Source: an uncultured Eubacteriales bacterium (GTDB lineage: Bacteria > Bacillota_A > Clostridia > Christensenellales > Aristaeellaceae). Taken from it: DNA of 24,080 nt. The stretch lies in the NCBI GenBank assembly GCA_944333375.1, contig CALVKX010000007.1:1-24080 (forward strand), given 5' to 3'. This document shows, piece by piece, positions 7,292 through 15,325 of the stretch (positions within the stretch are counted from its first letter, which is position 1; the number at the start of each line of letters is the position of its first letter). The notes beneath the pieces are model-generated. The model did no database searches and was not told where the DNA came from. It saw only the letters and a list, made by a program, of their open reading frames with translations. The position numbers and the translations under genes were made by a program.

Positions 7292-8839
7292 TTACTCGAC
7301 GATGAGTGACTTGCCGGTCATCTCGGCGGGAACAGGGATGCCCATGCTATGCAGCATCGTGGGTGCGATATCGGCCAGACGGCCGCCTTCGCGCAGCTTC
7401 TTGCCCACCATTTCCGGGCCGATGGCGATGAAGGGCACGGGGTTGGTGGTGTGCGCCGTGAAGGGCTCGCCCGTCTCGGGGTCCACCATCTGGTCGGCGT
7501 TGCCGTGGTCGGCCGTGACGAAGGCGCGTCCGCCGTTGTCCAGAACTGCCTTGACCACGCGGTCCACGCACTCGTCCACCGCGGCCACGGCCTTCATGGC
7601 CGCTTCCATCACGCCGGTGTGGCCCACCATGTCGCAGTTGGCGAAGTTGAGGATCATCACGTCGTACTTCTTTTCGTTGATGAGCTCAATCGCCTTGTCC
7701 GTGATCTCGTAGGCGGACATCTCGGGCTTCATGTCGAAGGTAGCCACCTTGGAGGAGGGGATGAGCACGCGGTCCTCGCCAACGTTGGGCTTTTCGACGC
7801 CGCCGTTGAAGAAGAAGGTGACGTGCGCGTACTTCTGCGTTTCCGCGATGCGCAGCTGCGTCTTGCCCAGCTTGGAGAGGTACTCGCCCAAAGTGTTTTC
7901 CAGCGTCTCCGGCGGGTTGACCACCTCAAGGCCTGTGAAGGTTTCGTCATACTGCGTCATGCTGACGAAGTTGACGTGGAAGTAGCCCTTGCCGCGCACA
8001 AAGCCGTTGAAGTCGGGCTGGATGAAGGTGCGGGTGAGCTGACGGGCGCGGTCGGGACGGAAGTTGAAGAAGATCACGCTGTCGCCCTCGCCGATGGTGG
8101 CCACGGGCTGGCCGTTTTCCATCACCACGGTGGGCTTGACAAACTCGTCCGTCTCCTCCTTGGCGTAGCTCTGCTCCACGGCCTGAACGGCGCTGTCAGC
8201 CGTCGCCTGGCCCTGGCCCAGCACCATGGCGTCATAGGCCTTTTGTACGCGGTCCCACAGGTTGTCGCGGTCCATGGCCCAGTAGCGGCCCATCACCGTG
8301 GCGATCTTGCCCACGCCGATCTCGTCCATCTTGGCCTGAAGCTCGCGCACGTAGTCGATGCCGCTGGTGGGCGGCACGTCGCGGCCGTCCAGGAAGCAGT
8401 GTACGTACACATTCTTCACGCCGCGGCGCTTGCACATCTCCAAAAGGGCGTACAGGTGCGTGTTGTGGCTGTGCACGCCGCCGTCGCTGACCAGACCCAT
8501 GAGGTGCACGCTCTTGCCGGTTTCCCTGGCCGTGTCCATGGCATGGACCAGCGGCGCCTTCTCAAAGAACGTGCCGTCCTGAATGTCCTTGGTGATGCGG
8601 GTCAGCTCCTGATAGACGATTCGGCCCGCGCCGATGTTGAGGTGGCCGACCTCGCTGTTACCCATCTGGCCGTCTGGCAGGCCCACGTCCATGCCGCTGG
8701 CGCCGATCTGGGTATGCGGGTAGCGGGCCATGAGCGCATCCAGCCGGGGCGTACCCTGCTGATAGATCGCATTGCCCTCATGAGCGGGATTGATGCCAAA
8801 GCCGTCCATGATGATAAGGGCCGTCATGGTTTTTTGCAT
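7292..8839 (-). CDS. gpmI: 2,3-bisphosphoglycerate-independent phosphoglycerate mutase
   Basis: GpmI interconverts 3- and 2-phosphoglycerate in glycolysis using two manganese ions and a phosphoserine intermediate. The 515-aa length is typical. The N-terminal metal motif MDGFG (11-15), the catalytic Ser62 within NSEVGHLNIG, the SDGGVHSH and DGRD segments, and the C-terminal FVTADHGNADQM metal-binding stretch are all present. The ATG at 8839 has AAGGAG 6 nt upstream. It is the last gene of the cggR-pgk-tpiA-gpmI unit, 13 nt after tpiA, and ends at the terminator at 7249-7282. eno, a common next gene in such operons, is absent. Confidence 0.98.
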   Translation of the reverse strand: MQKTMTALIIMDGFGINPAHEGNAIYQQGTPRLDALMARYPHTQIGASGMDVGLPDGQMGNSEVGHLNIGAGRIVYQELTRITKDIQDGTFFEKAPLVHAMDTARETGKSVHLMGLVSDGGVHSHNTHLYALLEMCKRRGVKNVYVHCFLDGRDVPPTSGIDYVRELQAKMDEIGVGKIATVMGRYWAMDRDNLWDRVQKAYDAMVLGQGQATADSAVQAVEQSYAKEETDEFVKPTVVMENGQPVATIGEGDSVIFFNFRPDRARQLTRTFIQPDFNGFVRGKGYFHVNFVSMTQYDETFTGLEVVNPPETLENTLGEYLSKLGKTQLRIAETQKYAHVTFFFNGGVEKPNVGEDRVLIPSSKVATFDMKPEMSAYEITDKAIELINEKKYDVMILNFANCDMVGHTGVMEAAMKAVAAVDECVDRVVKAVLDNGGRAFVTADHGNADQMVDPETGEPFTAHTTNPVPFIAIGPEMVGKKLREGGRLADIAPTMLHSMGIPVPAEMTGKSLIVE

Positions 8840-8852
8840 ATGCTGCTCCTTC

Positions 8853-9605
8853 TTACTTGTTGTAGAGAACGACCTGGGTGAAGTCCGGGGCCTTGAGGCT
8901 TGCGCCGCCGATGAGGCCGCCGTCGATCTCGGGCTGCGCCATGAGACCCTTGACGTTCTTGGGATTCATGCTGCCGCCATACTGGATGCGCACCGCATCG
9001 GCCACCTCCTGGCCGTACTTGCGGCCGATGGCCTTGCGGATGACGCCGATGGTCTCGTCCGCCTGCTCGTCGGTGGCGGTCAGGCCCGTGCCGATGGCCC
9101 AGACGGGCTCATAGGCCACGACAACCGCCTTGACTTCCTCGGCGGTCAGGCCGTGCAGCGCCATGAGCGTCTGATACTCGACGATGATGTCCGTGTAGCC
9201 GCTCTCGCGCTCGTCCTTGAGCTCGCCCACGCAGATGATCGGGATCAGGCCCGCCTCGACCGCCGCGCGCACGCGCAGGTTCACGGTCTTGTCGGTCTCG
9301 CCGAAGTACTGACGGCGCTCGCTGTGGCCGATGACCACATACTCCACGCCGCAGGCCTTGAGCATGTCGGCGCTCAGTTCGCCGGTGTAGGCGCCGCTCT
9401 TGGCAAAGTGGACATTCTGCGCGCCCAGATGGATGTTGCTGCCCTGGGCCGCTTCCCTGACGGCGGCAAAATCCGTCGCGGGCACGCAGACCACCACGTC
9501 GCAGTCCGCGTCCTTGACGGCGGGCACGAGCGCGGCGACCAGCTCGCGGGCTTCCTCGGGGGTCTTGTTCATCTTCCAGTTGCCGGCAATGATAGGCTTA
9601 CGCAT
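8853..9605 (-). CDS. tpiA: Triosephosphate isomerase
   Basis: TpiA interconverts dihydroxyacetone phosphate and glyceraldehyde 3-phosphate. The 250-aa TIM barrel carries Lys11 (GNWKMN), the electrophile His94 (IGHSERR), the catalytic base Glu166 (AYEPVWAIGTG) and the phosphate-binding YGGSM near the C-terminus. The ATG at 9605 has GAGG about 9 nt upstream. It is separated from pgk by 127 nt containing a 13-bp stem-loop, but it is close to gpmI. It is most likely transcribed from the cggR promoter; a very weak TTGCAT-17 nt-TATGTC candidate in that gap is not convincing. Confidence 0.98.
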   Translation of the reverse strand: MRKPIIAGNWKMNKTPEEARELVAALVPAVKDADCDVVVCVPATDFAAVREAAQGSNIHLGAQNVHFAKSGAYTGELSADMLKACGVEYVVIGHSERRQYFGETDKTVNLRVRAAVEAGLIPIICVGELKDERESGYTDIIVEYQTLMALHGLTAEEVKAVVVAYEPVWAIGTGLTATDEQADETIGVIRKAIGRKYGQEVADAVRIQYGGSMNPKNVKGLMAQPEIDGGLIGGASLKAPDFTQVVLYNK

Positions 9606-9688
9606 GGCTTGTACCTCATTTCAAAAAATTCGTCCAGCTATGATTTGTCCGTTTTTTAGACATATGAAACCGCTTTGGAGCATGCAAA

Positions 9689-9723
9689 CTTTGCGCAGGC
9701 CGGTTTGGGCGGCCTGCGCAAAG
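9689..9723 (-). terminator. Perfect 13-bp stem-loop between pgk and tpiA
   Basis: Positions 9689-9701 pair perfectly with 9711-9723 around a 9-nt loop, 9 nt past the pgk stop. On the minus strand it is followed by TTTGCATGC, a poor T-run. It could be a leaky terminator or a processing and stability element that sets the pgk to tpiA ratio. The rest of this 127-nt gap shows only the tpiA ribosome-binding site. Confidence 0.5.
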
Positions 9724-9732
9724 GCGGATGTC

Positions 9733-10923
9733 TTACTTGTCGTTGAGCGCGGCAACGCCGGGAAGGGTCTTGCCCTCCAGGAATTCCATGCTCGCGCCGC
9801 CGCCGGTGGACACATGGGTCACCTTGTCGGCATAGCCCATCTGCTCGACCGCCGCAGCGCTGTCGCCGCCGCCGATGATGGTGACGCCCTTGCACTCGCT
9901 CATGGCCTTGGCCACGGCGCGGGTGCCCACGGCGAAGTTCTCAAACTCGAACACGCCCATGGGGCCGTTCCAGACCACCGTGCCCGCCTCGCGGACCACG
10001 TCGGCGTAGATCTTGGCGGTCTCGGGTCCGATGTCCATGCCCTCGTAATCGTCCGGGATGCCGTCGGCGGAGGAGACGGTGATGCGCTTGGCGTCGTTGC
10101 TGAAGCTGTCGCCGCACACATTGTCCACGGGCAGGAGGAGTTTGACGCCCTTTTCCTTGGCCTTGGCCATCAGGTCCTTGGCGAGATCGACCTTGTCGTT
10201 TTCGCACAGGCTCTTGCCGATGCGAAGCCCCAGCGCCTTCTGGAAGGTGTAGCTCATGCCGCCGCCGATGATGAGAGTATCGACCTTCTCCAGCAGGTTG
10301 TTGATGACGCCGATCTTGTCGGACACCTTCGCGCCGCCGAGAATGGCCACAAAGGGACGGGCCGGGTCCTCCAGCGCCTTGCCCATGATGCTCAGTTCCT
10401 TGCCGATCAGATAGCCGGCCACAGAGGGCGTCAGGTAATGGGTCACGCCCTCGGTGGAGGCATGCGCGCGGTGGGCGGTGCCAAAGGCGTCGTTTACATA
10501 CATCTCGGCCAGGGAAGCCAGCTCCTTGGCGAAGGCGGGATCGTTCTTTTCCTCTTCCTTGTGGAAGCGCACGTTCTCAAGCAGCATGACCTCGCCGTCC
10601 TTGAGGCCGGCTGCCAGCTCCTTGGCGGAAGGCCCGATCACATCCTCGGCCATCTTGACCTCGACGCCCAGCATCTCGCTCAGGCGCTTGGCGACGGGCT
10701 TGAGGGAATACTTCATGTTGAACTCGCCCTTGGGACGGCCCAGGTGGGAGCAGAGGATGACCTTTGCGCCATGCTCCATGAGGTACTTGATGGTGGGCAG
10801 CGCGCCGCGCAGACGGTTTTCGTCGGTGATGACCTTGTTTTCATCCATGGGCACGTTAAAGTCGCAGCGGACAAGCACTTTCTTGCCTTTGACCTGGATG
10901 TCCTCGATGGTTTTCTTAGCCAT
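9733..10923 (-). CDS. pgk: Phosphoglycerate kinase
   Basis: Pgk transfers phosphate from 1,3-bisphosphoglycerate to ADP, an ATP-yielding step of glycolysis. The 396-aa protein shows RCDFNVP (19-25) and SHLGRPKG (59-66) in the substrate half, [11 protein letters not shown] in the centre, and the nucleotide-end [13 protein letters not shown] start at 10923 ([10 protein letters not shown]), with AAGGAG 9 nt upstream; an upstream in-frame extension to 11007 would run into cggR and has no family support. It directly follows cggR with a 73-nt gap, where gapA is often found in related operons. Confidence 0.98.
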   Translation of the reverse strand: MAKKTIEDIQVKGKKVLVRCDFNVPMDENKVITDENRLRGALPTIKYLMEHGAKVILCSHLGRPKGEFNMKYSLKPVAKRLSEMLGVEVKMAEDVIGPSAKELAAGLKDGEVMLLENVRFHKEEEKNDPAFAKELASLAEMYVNDAFGTAHRAHASTEGVTHYLTPSVAGYLIGKELSIMGKALEDPARPFVAILGGAKVSDKIGVINNLLEKVDTLIIGGGMSYTFQKALGLRIGKSLCENDKVDLAKDLMAKAKEKGVKLLLPVDNVCGDSFSNDAKRITVSSADGIPDDYEGMDIGPETAKIYADVVREAGTVVWNGPMGVFEFENFAVGTRAVAKAMSECKGVTIIGGGDSAAAVEQMGYADKVTHVSTGGGASMEFLEGKTLPGVAALNDK

Positions 10924-10970
10924 AACGCACACTCCTTCGTTTTGATCGGTCGTTGGTATGGTATTGCAAA

Positions 10971-10984
10971 GCCCGTTTCCGGGC
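10971..10984 (-). other. Small GNRA-type hairpin between cggR and pgk
   Basis: GCCCG and CGGGC enclose GAAA on the minus strand, followed by TTTG, 12 nt after the cggR stop. It is a short but stable tetraloop hairpin and could mark an RNA processing site. In Bacillus subtilis the cggR-gapA transcript is cleaved near the end of cggR; applying that here is only analogy. Confidence 0.35.
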
Positions 10985-10996
10985 GTGCAAGCATCT

Positions 10997-12022
10997 TTAC
11001 GGCGCATCCTGCAAAATGGCCTTCGCCGCGCCCTCGTCGGTCACCAGCATGGCATGGCGGCGGTTTTTCATCACCGCTTCGATGGCCTCGGCCTTTTTGG
11101 CGCCCGCCGCCACGGCGATCAGTGCGCATCCGGGCTTGAGCGCACCCAGATCGTGCGCCACGGTCGAGGCGGAATAAACCAGCCGGCCGCGCCTGTCGAA
11201 GTAGCCGCCGTAGGCTTCCGCGATGGCGCCCTTTCGCAGCACCTCGGCGCTCACCGCGCCGGGGAGCTGACGGCGCTGCGTCATGTCATCCGCCCGGCCG
11301 ATACCGTGAAGCACCACGTCCGCGCGCTCCAAGAGCGCAAGCGTTTCGTCGATTTCGGTGAGTTTTCGCATCTGCGCAAGCGCCTGCTCGTCCAAATGGT
11401 CCGGCAGATGCATCATGCGGTGATGCCCGCCCAGCCGCCTTGCGATCTCGCAGGCCAGGGTGTTGGCCTGCATCTCAAGCGCGCCGCCCATCCCGCCGCG
11501 TGCGGGGACTACCATCACGTTCATGGGCGTCCCCTGCGGAACCGAAAAGGCCACCTCACGGATTGTGCTTCCGCCGGTCACGGCAAGCGTGAATCCCGTC
11601 TGCAAAAAGCCGCGAAGCCGCATGCCCGCGCTGCGCCCCACCTCGCTGAGCACATGCGGGTCCACATCCGCGTCGCCTGCCACCACGCAGACCCGATCCA
11701 CCGCCAGCCGCTCGCTCAGGGCGGTTTCCAGCGCCGTCAGGCCCCTCAGATCCCGGCTGAACCGCCGGGCCATGGGCAGTACCTCCGTCGCTTTCGGGGT
11801 CAGGCACATGCCGGCAGCGTCCAGCGCAATCAGGCCATGCTTTTTGAGCAGCGCCGCCACGGTGCGCACCTCACGCTCCGGCAGGTTCAGCCGGGCGGCG
11901 AGCTGACGCCGTCCCACAGGCTGCAGCGCGCCGATGCGCTCCAAAACCAGCGCCCTCAGTTCAATCTCCTGCGCCAGATCGGGAGCCAGATGCTGCATCA
12001 TGGTAAAATAGCCGTCCTGCAT
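10997..12022 (-). CDS. cggR: Central glycolytic genes regulator CggR (SorC/DeoR-type)
   Basis: CggR represses glycolytic genes and is released by fructose-1,6-bisphosphate. The 341-aa length fits the family. An N-terminal winged helix-turn-helix spans about residues 34-62 ([16 protein letters not shown]), and the sugar-binding domain follows with LAVTGGSTI near 146-154 and a C-terminal [12 protein letters not shown] region. The ATG at 12022 has GAAGGG five nt upstream. Its leader holds a TATAAT promoter and a CggR-operator match, so autoregulation is likely. It heads the operon with pgk, tpiA and gpmI, which fixes its identity better than similarity to other SorC regulators alone. Confidence 0.92.
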   Translation of the reverse strand: MQDGYFTMMQHLAPDLAQEIELRALVLERIGALQPVGRRQLAARLNLPEREVRTVAALLKKHGLIALDAAGMCLTPKATEVLPMARRFSRDLRGLTALETALSERLAVDRVCVVAGDADVDPHVLSEVGRSAGMRLRGFLQTGFTLAVTGGSTIREVAFSVPQGTPMNVMVVPARGGMGGALEMQANTLACEIARRLGGHHRMMHLPDHLDEQALAQMRKLTEIDETLALLERADVVLHGIGRADDMTQRRQLPGAVSAEVLRKGAIAEAYGGYFDRRGRLVYSASTVAHDLGALKPGCALIAVAAGAKKAEAIEAVMKNRRHAMLVTDEGAAKAILQDAP

Positions 12023-12056
12023 TGCTACCCTTCCCGTCGGGACAAGCCGCGTCCCG
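12021..12056 (-). promoter_or_regulatory. CggR operator
   Basis: The known B. subtilis operator is CGGGAC-6 nt-TGTC-4 nt-CGGGAC-6 nt-TGTC. On the minus strand here, CGGGAC (12056-12051), 6 nt, TGTC (12044-12041), 4 nt, CGGGAA (12036-12031) and 6 nt are found in exact register. Only the last TGTC (CAAT, 12024-12021) is lost, where it meets the start codon. It lies downstream of the promoter, so bound repressor would act as a roadblock. Confidence 0.8.
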
Positions 12057-12081
12057 CATGACCAAATTTATCCCACAGGAG

Positions 12082-12110
12082 ATTATACATCATTCCTCCC
12101 TGCCCCGCAA
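12082..12110 (-). promoter_or_regulatory. Promoter of the cggR-pgk-tpiA-gpmI operon
   Basis: On the minus strand TTGCGG (12110-12105), a 17-nt spacer and a perfect TATAAT (12087-12082) lie 60-88 nt before the cggR start. The CggR operator begins about 25 nt downstream of the -10. Confidence 0.8.
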
Positions 12111-12116
12111 GCCCTC

Positions 12117-12146
12117 TTGATAATTCTTTCACAATAACGGTCTAAT
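12117..12146 (+). promoter_or_regulatory. Sigma-A-like promoter for the BofA-like gene
   Basis: TTGATA (12117-12122), an 18-nt spacer and TCTAAT (12141-12146) read rightward, each hexamer one mismatch from consensus. It lies back to back with the cggR promoter, the two -35 hexamers 6 bp apart. Confidence 0.5.
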
Positions 12147-12190
12147 CCGCATACGGGGCGCATAGGCTTGCAGCGGAGGTGAATGGACCG

Positions 12191-12454
12191 ATGACGGACA
12201 GGCTTTTGGCGCTGGCCATGGTCGCCGCCGCGCTGGGCGCAAGCTATCCGCTGTGCATGCGCGCCACGCCCGGGCGAGGTCTGCTGCGCATAGCGGAACG
12301 GATGTGCGCAGGGATCATCCTGTGCTACCTATGCTGGCTGGGGCTTTCCCCGCTGGGCATCCGTTTTCCCCAGGGCCCGCTTTCCGCCCTGAGTGCGGGA
12401 TTTCTTGGGCTGCCTGGGCTTGCGCTTTCGGCGTTTGTCTCCTGGCTTCCCTAA
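12191..12454 (+). CDS. bofA: BofA-like pro-sigma-K processing inhibitor family membrane protein
   Basis: An 87-aa, very hydrophobic protein with segments at about 4-22, 36-53 and 64-84. The C-terminal half, LGIRFPQGPLSALSAGFLGL followed by PG, matches the BofA family pattern (LGIxxPxNxxTxxxxGxLGxPG), and B. subtilis BofA is also 87 aa. BofA holds the SpoIVFB protease inactive in the outer forespore membrane until pro-sigma-K should be processed. I prefer ATG 12191, 8 nt after GGAGGTGA, to a GTG at 12179 that lies inside that motif. No sigma-E promoter is evident. It converges on thiI with a 4-bp overlap. The similarity is moderate because the protein is short. Confidence 0.7.
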   Translation: MTDRLLALAMVAAALGASYPLCMRATPGRGLLRIAERMCAGIILCYLCWLGLSPLGIRFPQGPLSALSAGFLGLPGLALSAFVSWLP

Positions 12455-13596
12455 AGGCTGAACACCTCCGTGCCCTCAAGCGCGGCCGCGATCAGCGCGT
12501 CACTCTCCAGCCGGCTTTCCCCCTCCAGGACGATTTCCATCTTGGGCTTTGTCGCCGGATGGCGGGGCGTGAAAACGGTGCAGCAGTCCTCATAGGGCAG
12601 GGACGAGGTTTCGTAGGTACCGATTCTCTGTGCGATCTCGATGATCTCCGATTTGTCAAAACCGATCAGCGGCCGAAAGACCGGCATATCCGTCACCGCG
12701 TCCGTGCAGCTTAAGGCATGCATGGTCTGGCTGGCGACCTGCCCGATGCTCTCGCCCGTGATGAGCGCCTGAGAGCGCTCCTTTCTGGCGATGGCATTGG
12801 CGATGCGCATCATATAGCGGCGCATGATGACGGTGGTATAGTCCTCGTGGCACTTCTCGTGGATCTGCATCTGAATGTCGGTGAAGGGCACCACGTGCAC
12901 GCGCATGCCGCAGAGGCTCTCGCTGAGGATGCGGGCCAGGTCCAGCACCTTTTCCTTGGCGCGCTCGCTGGTATAGGGAAAGGAATGGAAATGCACCGCG
13001 TCCACGCTCACGCCGCGCTTGGCGATCATCCATCCGGCTACGGGGCTGTCGATGCCGCCGGAGAGCAGCAACGTGGCCCGGCCGTTGGAACCCACCGGCA
13101 TGCCGCCGACCGCCGCGATGGGATGGGTATAGAGGTACGCCATGTCGCGGATCTCCACGGAGAGCACCACGTCCGGGTTCTTTACGTCCACGCTGAGGCC
13201 GGGCAGGTGCTCCAGAAGGTACGCGCCCATCTCCACGTTGATCGTGGGCGAATCCATGGGATAGCGCTTGTCGCTACGGCGGGCGCTGACCTTGAAGGTG
13301 CCCTTGTGTCCCCTGAGCAGCTCCGCCGCCTGGGCGCACAGGGCGTCGAAATCATCCTTTTCCATCTCGACGGCCCGGCATACGCTGTGAACGCCGAATA
13401 CCTTGGTGACGCGGCGGATGGTCTCCTCCATATCGCTCATGCCGCTGACGTAGATGCGGCTGTCGTTGAGCCAGACATGCCCGCCGGTCGGCCTGACCGC
13501 CTCCCGCACACGGTCCACCAGCATGCGCAAAAAAGTGGGGCGGTTGAGCCCCTTGAGAAAAATCTCGCCATAGCGGACCTGCAAAACCTCTCGCAC
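12451..13596 (-). CDS. thiI: tRNA 4-thiouridine synthase ThiI
   Basis: ThiI adenylates U8 of tRNA and inserts sulfur to make 4-thiouridine; in some bacteria it also serves thiamine thiazole synthesis. The 381-aa protein has an N-terminal ferredoxin-like region (MREVLQVRYGEIFLKG), a THUMP domain to about residue 165, and the PP-loop ATPase with SGGIDS at 179-184, plus LPYEDCCTVFTP near the end. It lacks the C-terminal rhodanese domain of the E. coli form, as in Bacillus. The start is GTG at 13596, with AAAGGAGG upstream. It lies 20 nt after a cysteine desulfurase that probably supplies its sulfur. Confidence 0.96.
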   Translation of the reverse strand: MREVLQVRYGEIFLKGLNRPTFLRMLVDRVREAVRPTGGHVWLNDSRIYVSGMSDMEETIRRVTKVFGVHSVCRAVEMEKDDFDALCAQAAELLRGHKGTFKVSARRSDKRYPMDSPTINVEMGAYLLEHLPGLSVDVKNPDVVLSVEIRDMAYLYTHPIAAVGGMPVGSNGRATLLLSGGIDSPVAGWMIAKRGVSVDAVHFHSFPYTSERAKEKVLDLARILSESLCGMRVHVVPFTDIQMQIHEKCHEDYTTVIMRRYMMRIANAIARKERSQALITGESIGQVASQTMHALSCTDAVTDMPVFRPLIGFDKSEIIEIAQRIGTYETSSLPYEDCCTVFTPRHPATKPKMEIVLEGESRLESDALIAAALEGTEVFSL

Positions 13597-13616
13597 GGTC
13601 GTCTCCTCCTTTGTGC

Positions 13617-14771
13617 TCAGCGCCGTGTAAACCTGCGCAGCTGCCGCACCCTCTCGATGATTTTTTCAGCCGTGTAGCGCATCTCCTCCCCGGTATTGGA
13701 GGGACACAGGCTGATGCGGATGGCGCCGTCCAGCACCTCCGGGGGCAGCCCCATCGCCGTGAGCACGGACGAACGCTTGCCTTTTTTGGATGAGCATGCC
13801 GAGCCGGTGCCCACGCAGATGCCGTCCGCCTCCAGCGCGTGCAAGAGCGTCTCGGCGCGAACGGGCGGAAAAGCGACGTTCAGGATATGCCCGGCGCTCA
13901 TGGGATCGTCCGCGGGAAGGCCTGCAACTGTCATTTCAGGCAGCGCCTCGGAAAGCAGCGATACCAGCAGGCGCTTGAGCCTCAGCATCCGTTCTGCCCC
14001 GTCGGGGGGGTAGCTCCGCACCGCAGCCAGCATGCCCGCCACGCCGCAGGTGTTTTCCGTGCCGCTGCGAAGCCCTGCCTGCTGACCGCCGCCGGCCAGG
14101 ATGGGCTTGATGCGCACGCCGTCGGCCACCACCAGCGCCCCTGCTCCCTTGGGACCGTGGATCTTGTGCGCGCTGAGCGCGTAGGACTGCACCTTCGTCT
14201 TTTTAAAGGAAAAGGGCACGCGAAGATAGCCCTGCACGCCGTCCACATGGATTCCCGCCTGGGGCGCAAGGCGGTCCCTCAGGGCGCAAATTTGCTCAAG
14301 CGGCATGATGACGCCCGTCTCGTTGCACACCTGCATCACGCAGATCAGGGCGGTTTGAGGACCCAGCATCCCCTCCAGCGCGGAGAGGTCCACCGAGCCG
14401 GTGGACAGCAGCGGAATCTCACGCGCATGAACGCCGTAGCGCCCCTCGGCCTCCAGACAGGCGTTCTTGACCGCCGCGTGCTCGGCGCCCGTATAGAGCA
14501 CCTCTCCGGGCCGATGCTGCGAGGCCAGCCAGCCCCAGATGGCCAGGTTGTCGCTTTCGGTGCCGCCCGAGGTGAACAGGACGTTCTTCTCTCCCGCGCA
14601 CAGCGTGCCTGCGATCGCGCGGCGCGCATCCGCCAGCGCGTGCTCCGCGCTCAGCGCGGGCGCATAAAGCGCGGAGGGATTGTAATAGACCTCCGTCATG
14701 CTCTTTGTCACGGCGCTCACGGCCTCGGCGCAGGGGCGGGTGGTCGCGCTGTTGTCCAAGTAAACCTGCAT
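13617..14771 (-). CDS. Cysteine desulfurase, NifS/NifZ type
   Basis: A PLP-dependent enzyme that takes sulfur from cysteine as an enzyme-bound persulfide. The 384-aa protein shows VYLDNSATT at the N-terminus, His99 (AEHAA), Asp177 (HVDGVQ), the PLP lysine K203 (SAHKIHGPKG) and the persulfide cysteine C326 (GTGSACSS). ATG 14771 is chosen because it matches the family start and AGGAG lies 5 nt before it, inside the end of the previous gene. Position directly before thiI mirrors the nifZ-thiI pair of B. subtilis, so a dedicated role in 4-thiouridine synthesis is more likely than general iron-sulfur assembly; no iscU or other Fe-S scaffold gene is nearby. Confidence 0.92.
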   Translation of the reverse strand: MQVYLDNSATTRPCAEAVSAVTKSMTEVYYNPSALYAPALSAEHALADARRAIAGTLCAGEKNVLFTSGGTESDNLAIWGWLASQHRPGEVLYTGAEHAAVKNACLEAEGRYGVHAREIPLLSTGSVDLSALEGMLGPQTALICVMQVCNETGVIMPLEQICALRDRLAPQAGIHVDGVQGYLRVPFSFKKTKVQSYALSAHKIHGPKGAGALVVADGVRIKPILAGGGQQAGLRSGTENTCGVAGMLAAVRSYPPDGAERMLRLKRLLVSLLSEALPEMTVAGLPADDPMSAGHILNVAFPPVRAETLLHALEADGICVGTGSACSSKKGKRSSVLTAMGLPPEVLDGAIRISLCPSNTGEEMRYTAEKIIERVRQLRRFTRR

Positions 14772-14773
14772 GC

Positions 14774-15304
14774 TCACTCCTGATACGCTCCATGAGGCAG
14801 ATATTTACGGACCATCTCCACAAGCTCGTCCGACGGTTCCAAAATGATGATCGTCTTTTGATTTTCCTTTTGATAATAGAAGTAGTACAGCTTTGCGCCC
14901 CGGTTGAGGAACCAGTTGCGGCGCGTGAGCCCGGGCATGTTGATGAGCTTGCGGAAGGCGTTGGAATCCACGGGGCCGAACGCTTCCACGTTTTTCACCC
15001 GCATGGTGCCCAGCGACTTGCGCTTCTGGTTGTTAAAGACCTGCGCGAAATCCAAATCGCCGTTGGTAAAGGTATACTCGTACTCGGTACGCAGCCGGTC
15101 GCGGCGTAAAAACAGCAGCACAGCCAGGCCGGCCATCAGCAGCGCCTCGATAAGCCCGTATACGCTGAACTGCATGAACAGCATCTGAATACACATCAGC
15201 GCCCACAGGGCCGATAGGACCATGATGATGTTGGCCAGGATAAACAGCACGTTTTCCACGCCGCGGTTATGCTTGACAACGACTTCCTCCATAAAATGAT
15301 CCAC
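14774..15304 (-). CDS. DUF6106-like membrane protein, function unknown
   Basis: The 176-aa protein has a short soluble N-terminus, two hydrophobic segments (about 16-41 and 46-66), then a basic loop and a soluble C-terminal domain with many aromatic and charged residues (GTMRVKNVEAFGP, GAKLYYFYY). It resembles the DUF6106 family of Clostridia; no catalytic motif is visible. The start is GTG 15304, 9 nt after AAGGAG; a TTG nine bases upstream abuts the ribosome-binding site and is unlikely. It is 21 nt after the PAP2-like gene and overlaps the cysteine desulfurase region closely, so it is part of the operon. Confidence 0.7.
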   Translation of the reverse strand: MDHFMEEVVVKHNRGVENVLFILANIIMVLSALWALMCIQMLFMQFSVYGLIEALLMAGLAVLLFLRRDRLRTEYEYTFTNGDLDFAQVFNNQKRKSLGTMRVKNVEAFGPVDSNAFRKLINMPGLTRRNWFLNRGAKLYYFYYQKENQKTIIILEPSDELVEMVRKYLPHGAYQE

Positions 15305-15325
15305 CGTGGACAACTCCTTCCGCGC

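Noticed and set aside
7349..8881. Long plus-strand open frame opposite gpmI, and similar ones opposite pgk (9400-11139), ispA (15269-16780) and ruvB/ruvA (2728-4011)
   Set aside because: They are antisense shadows caused by high GC at third codon positions; their translations are rich in His, Arg, Gln and Ala and resemble no family, while the opposite strand encodes well-known enzymes.
9660..9690. Internal promoter before tpiA (TTGCAT-17 nt-TATGTC)
   Set aside because: The -10 matches only its first three bases and the spacing may be chance; read-through from cggR is simpler.
12130..12165. Sigma-E promoter for the BofA-like gene using CATACGG as -10
   Set aside because: No -35 of the right form is found 14-15 nt upstream; the nearest ATA-containing candidates are too close or too far.
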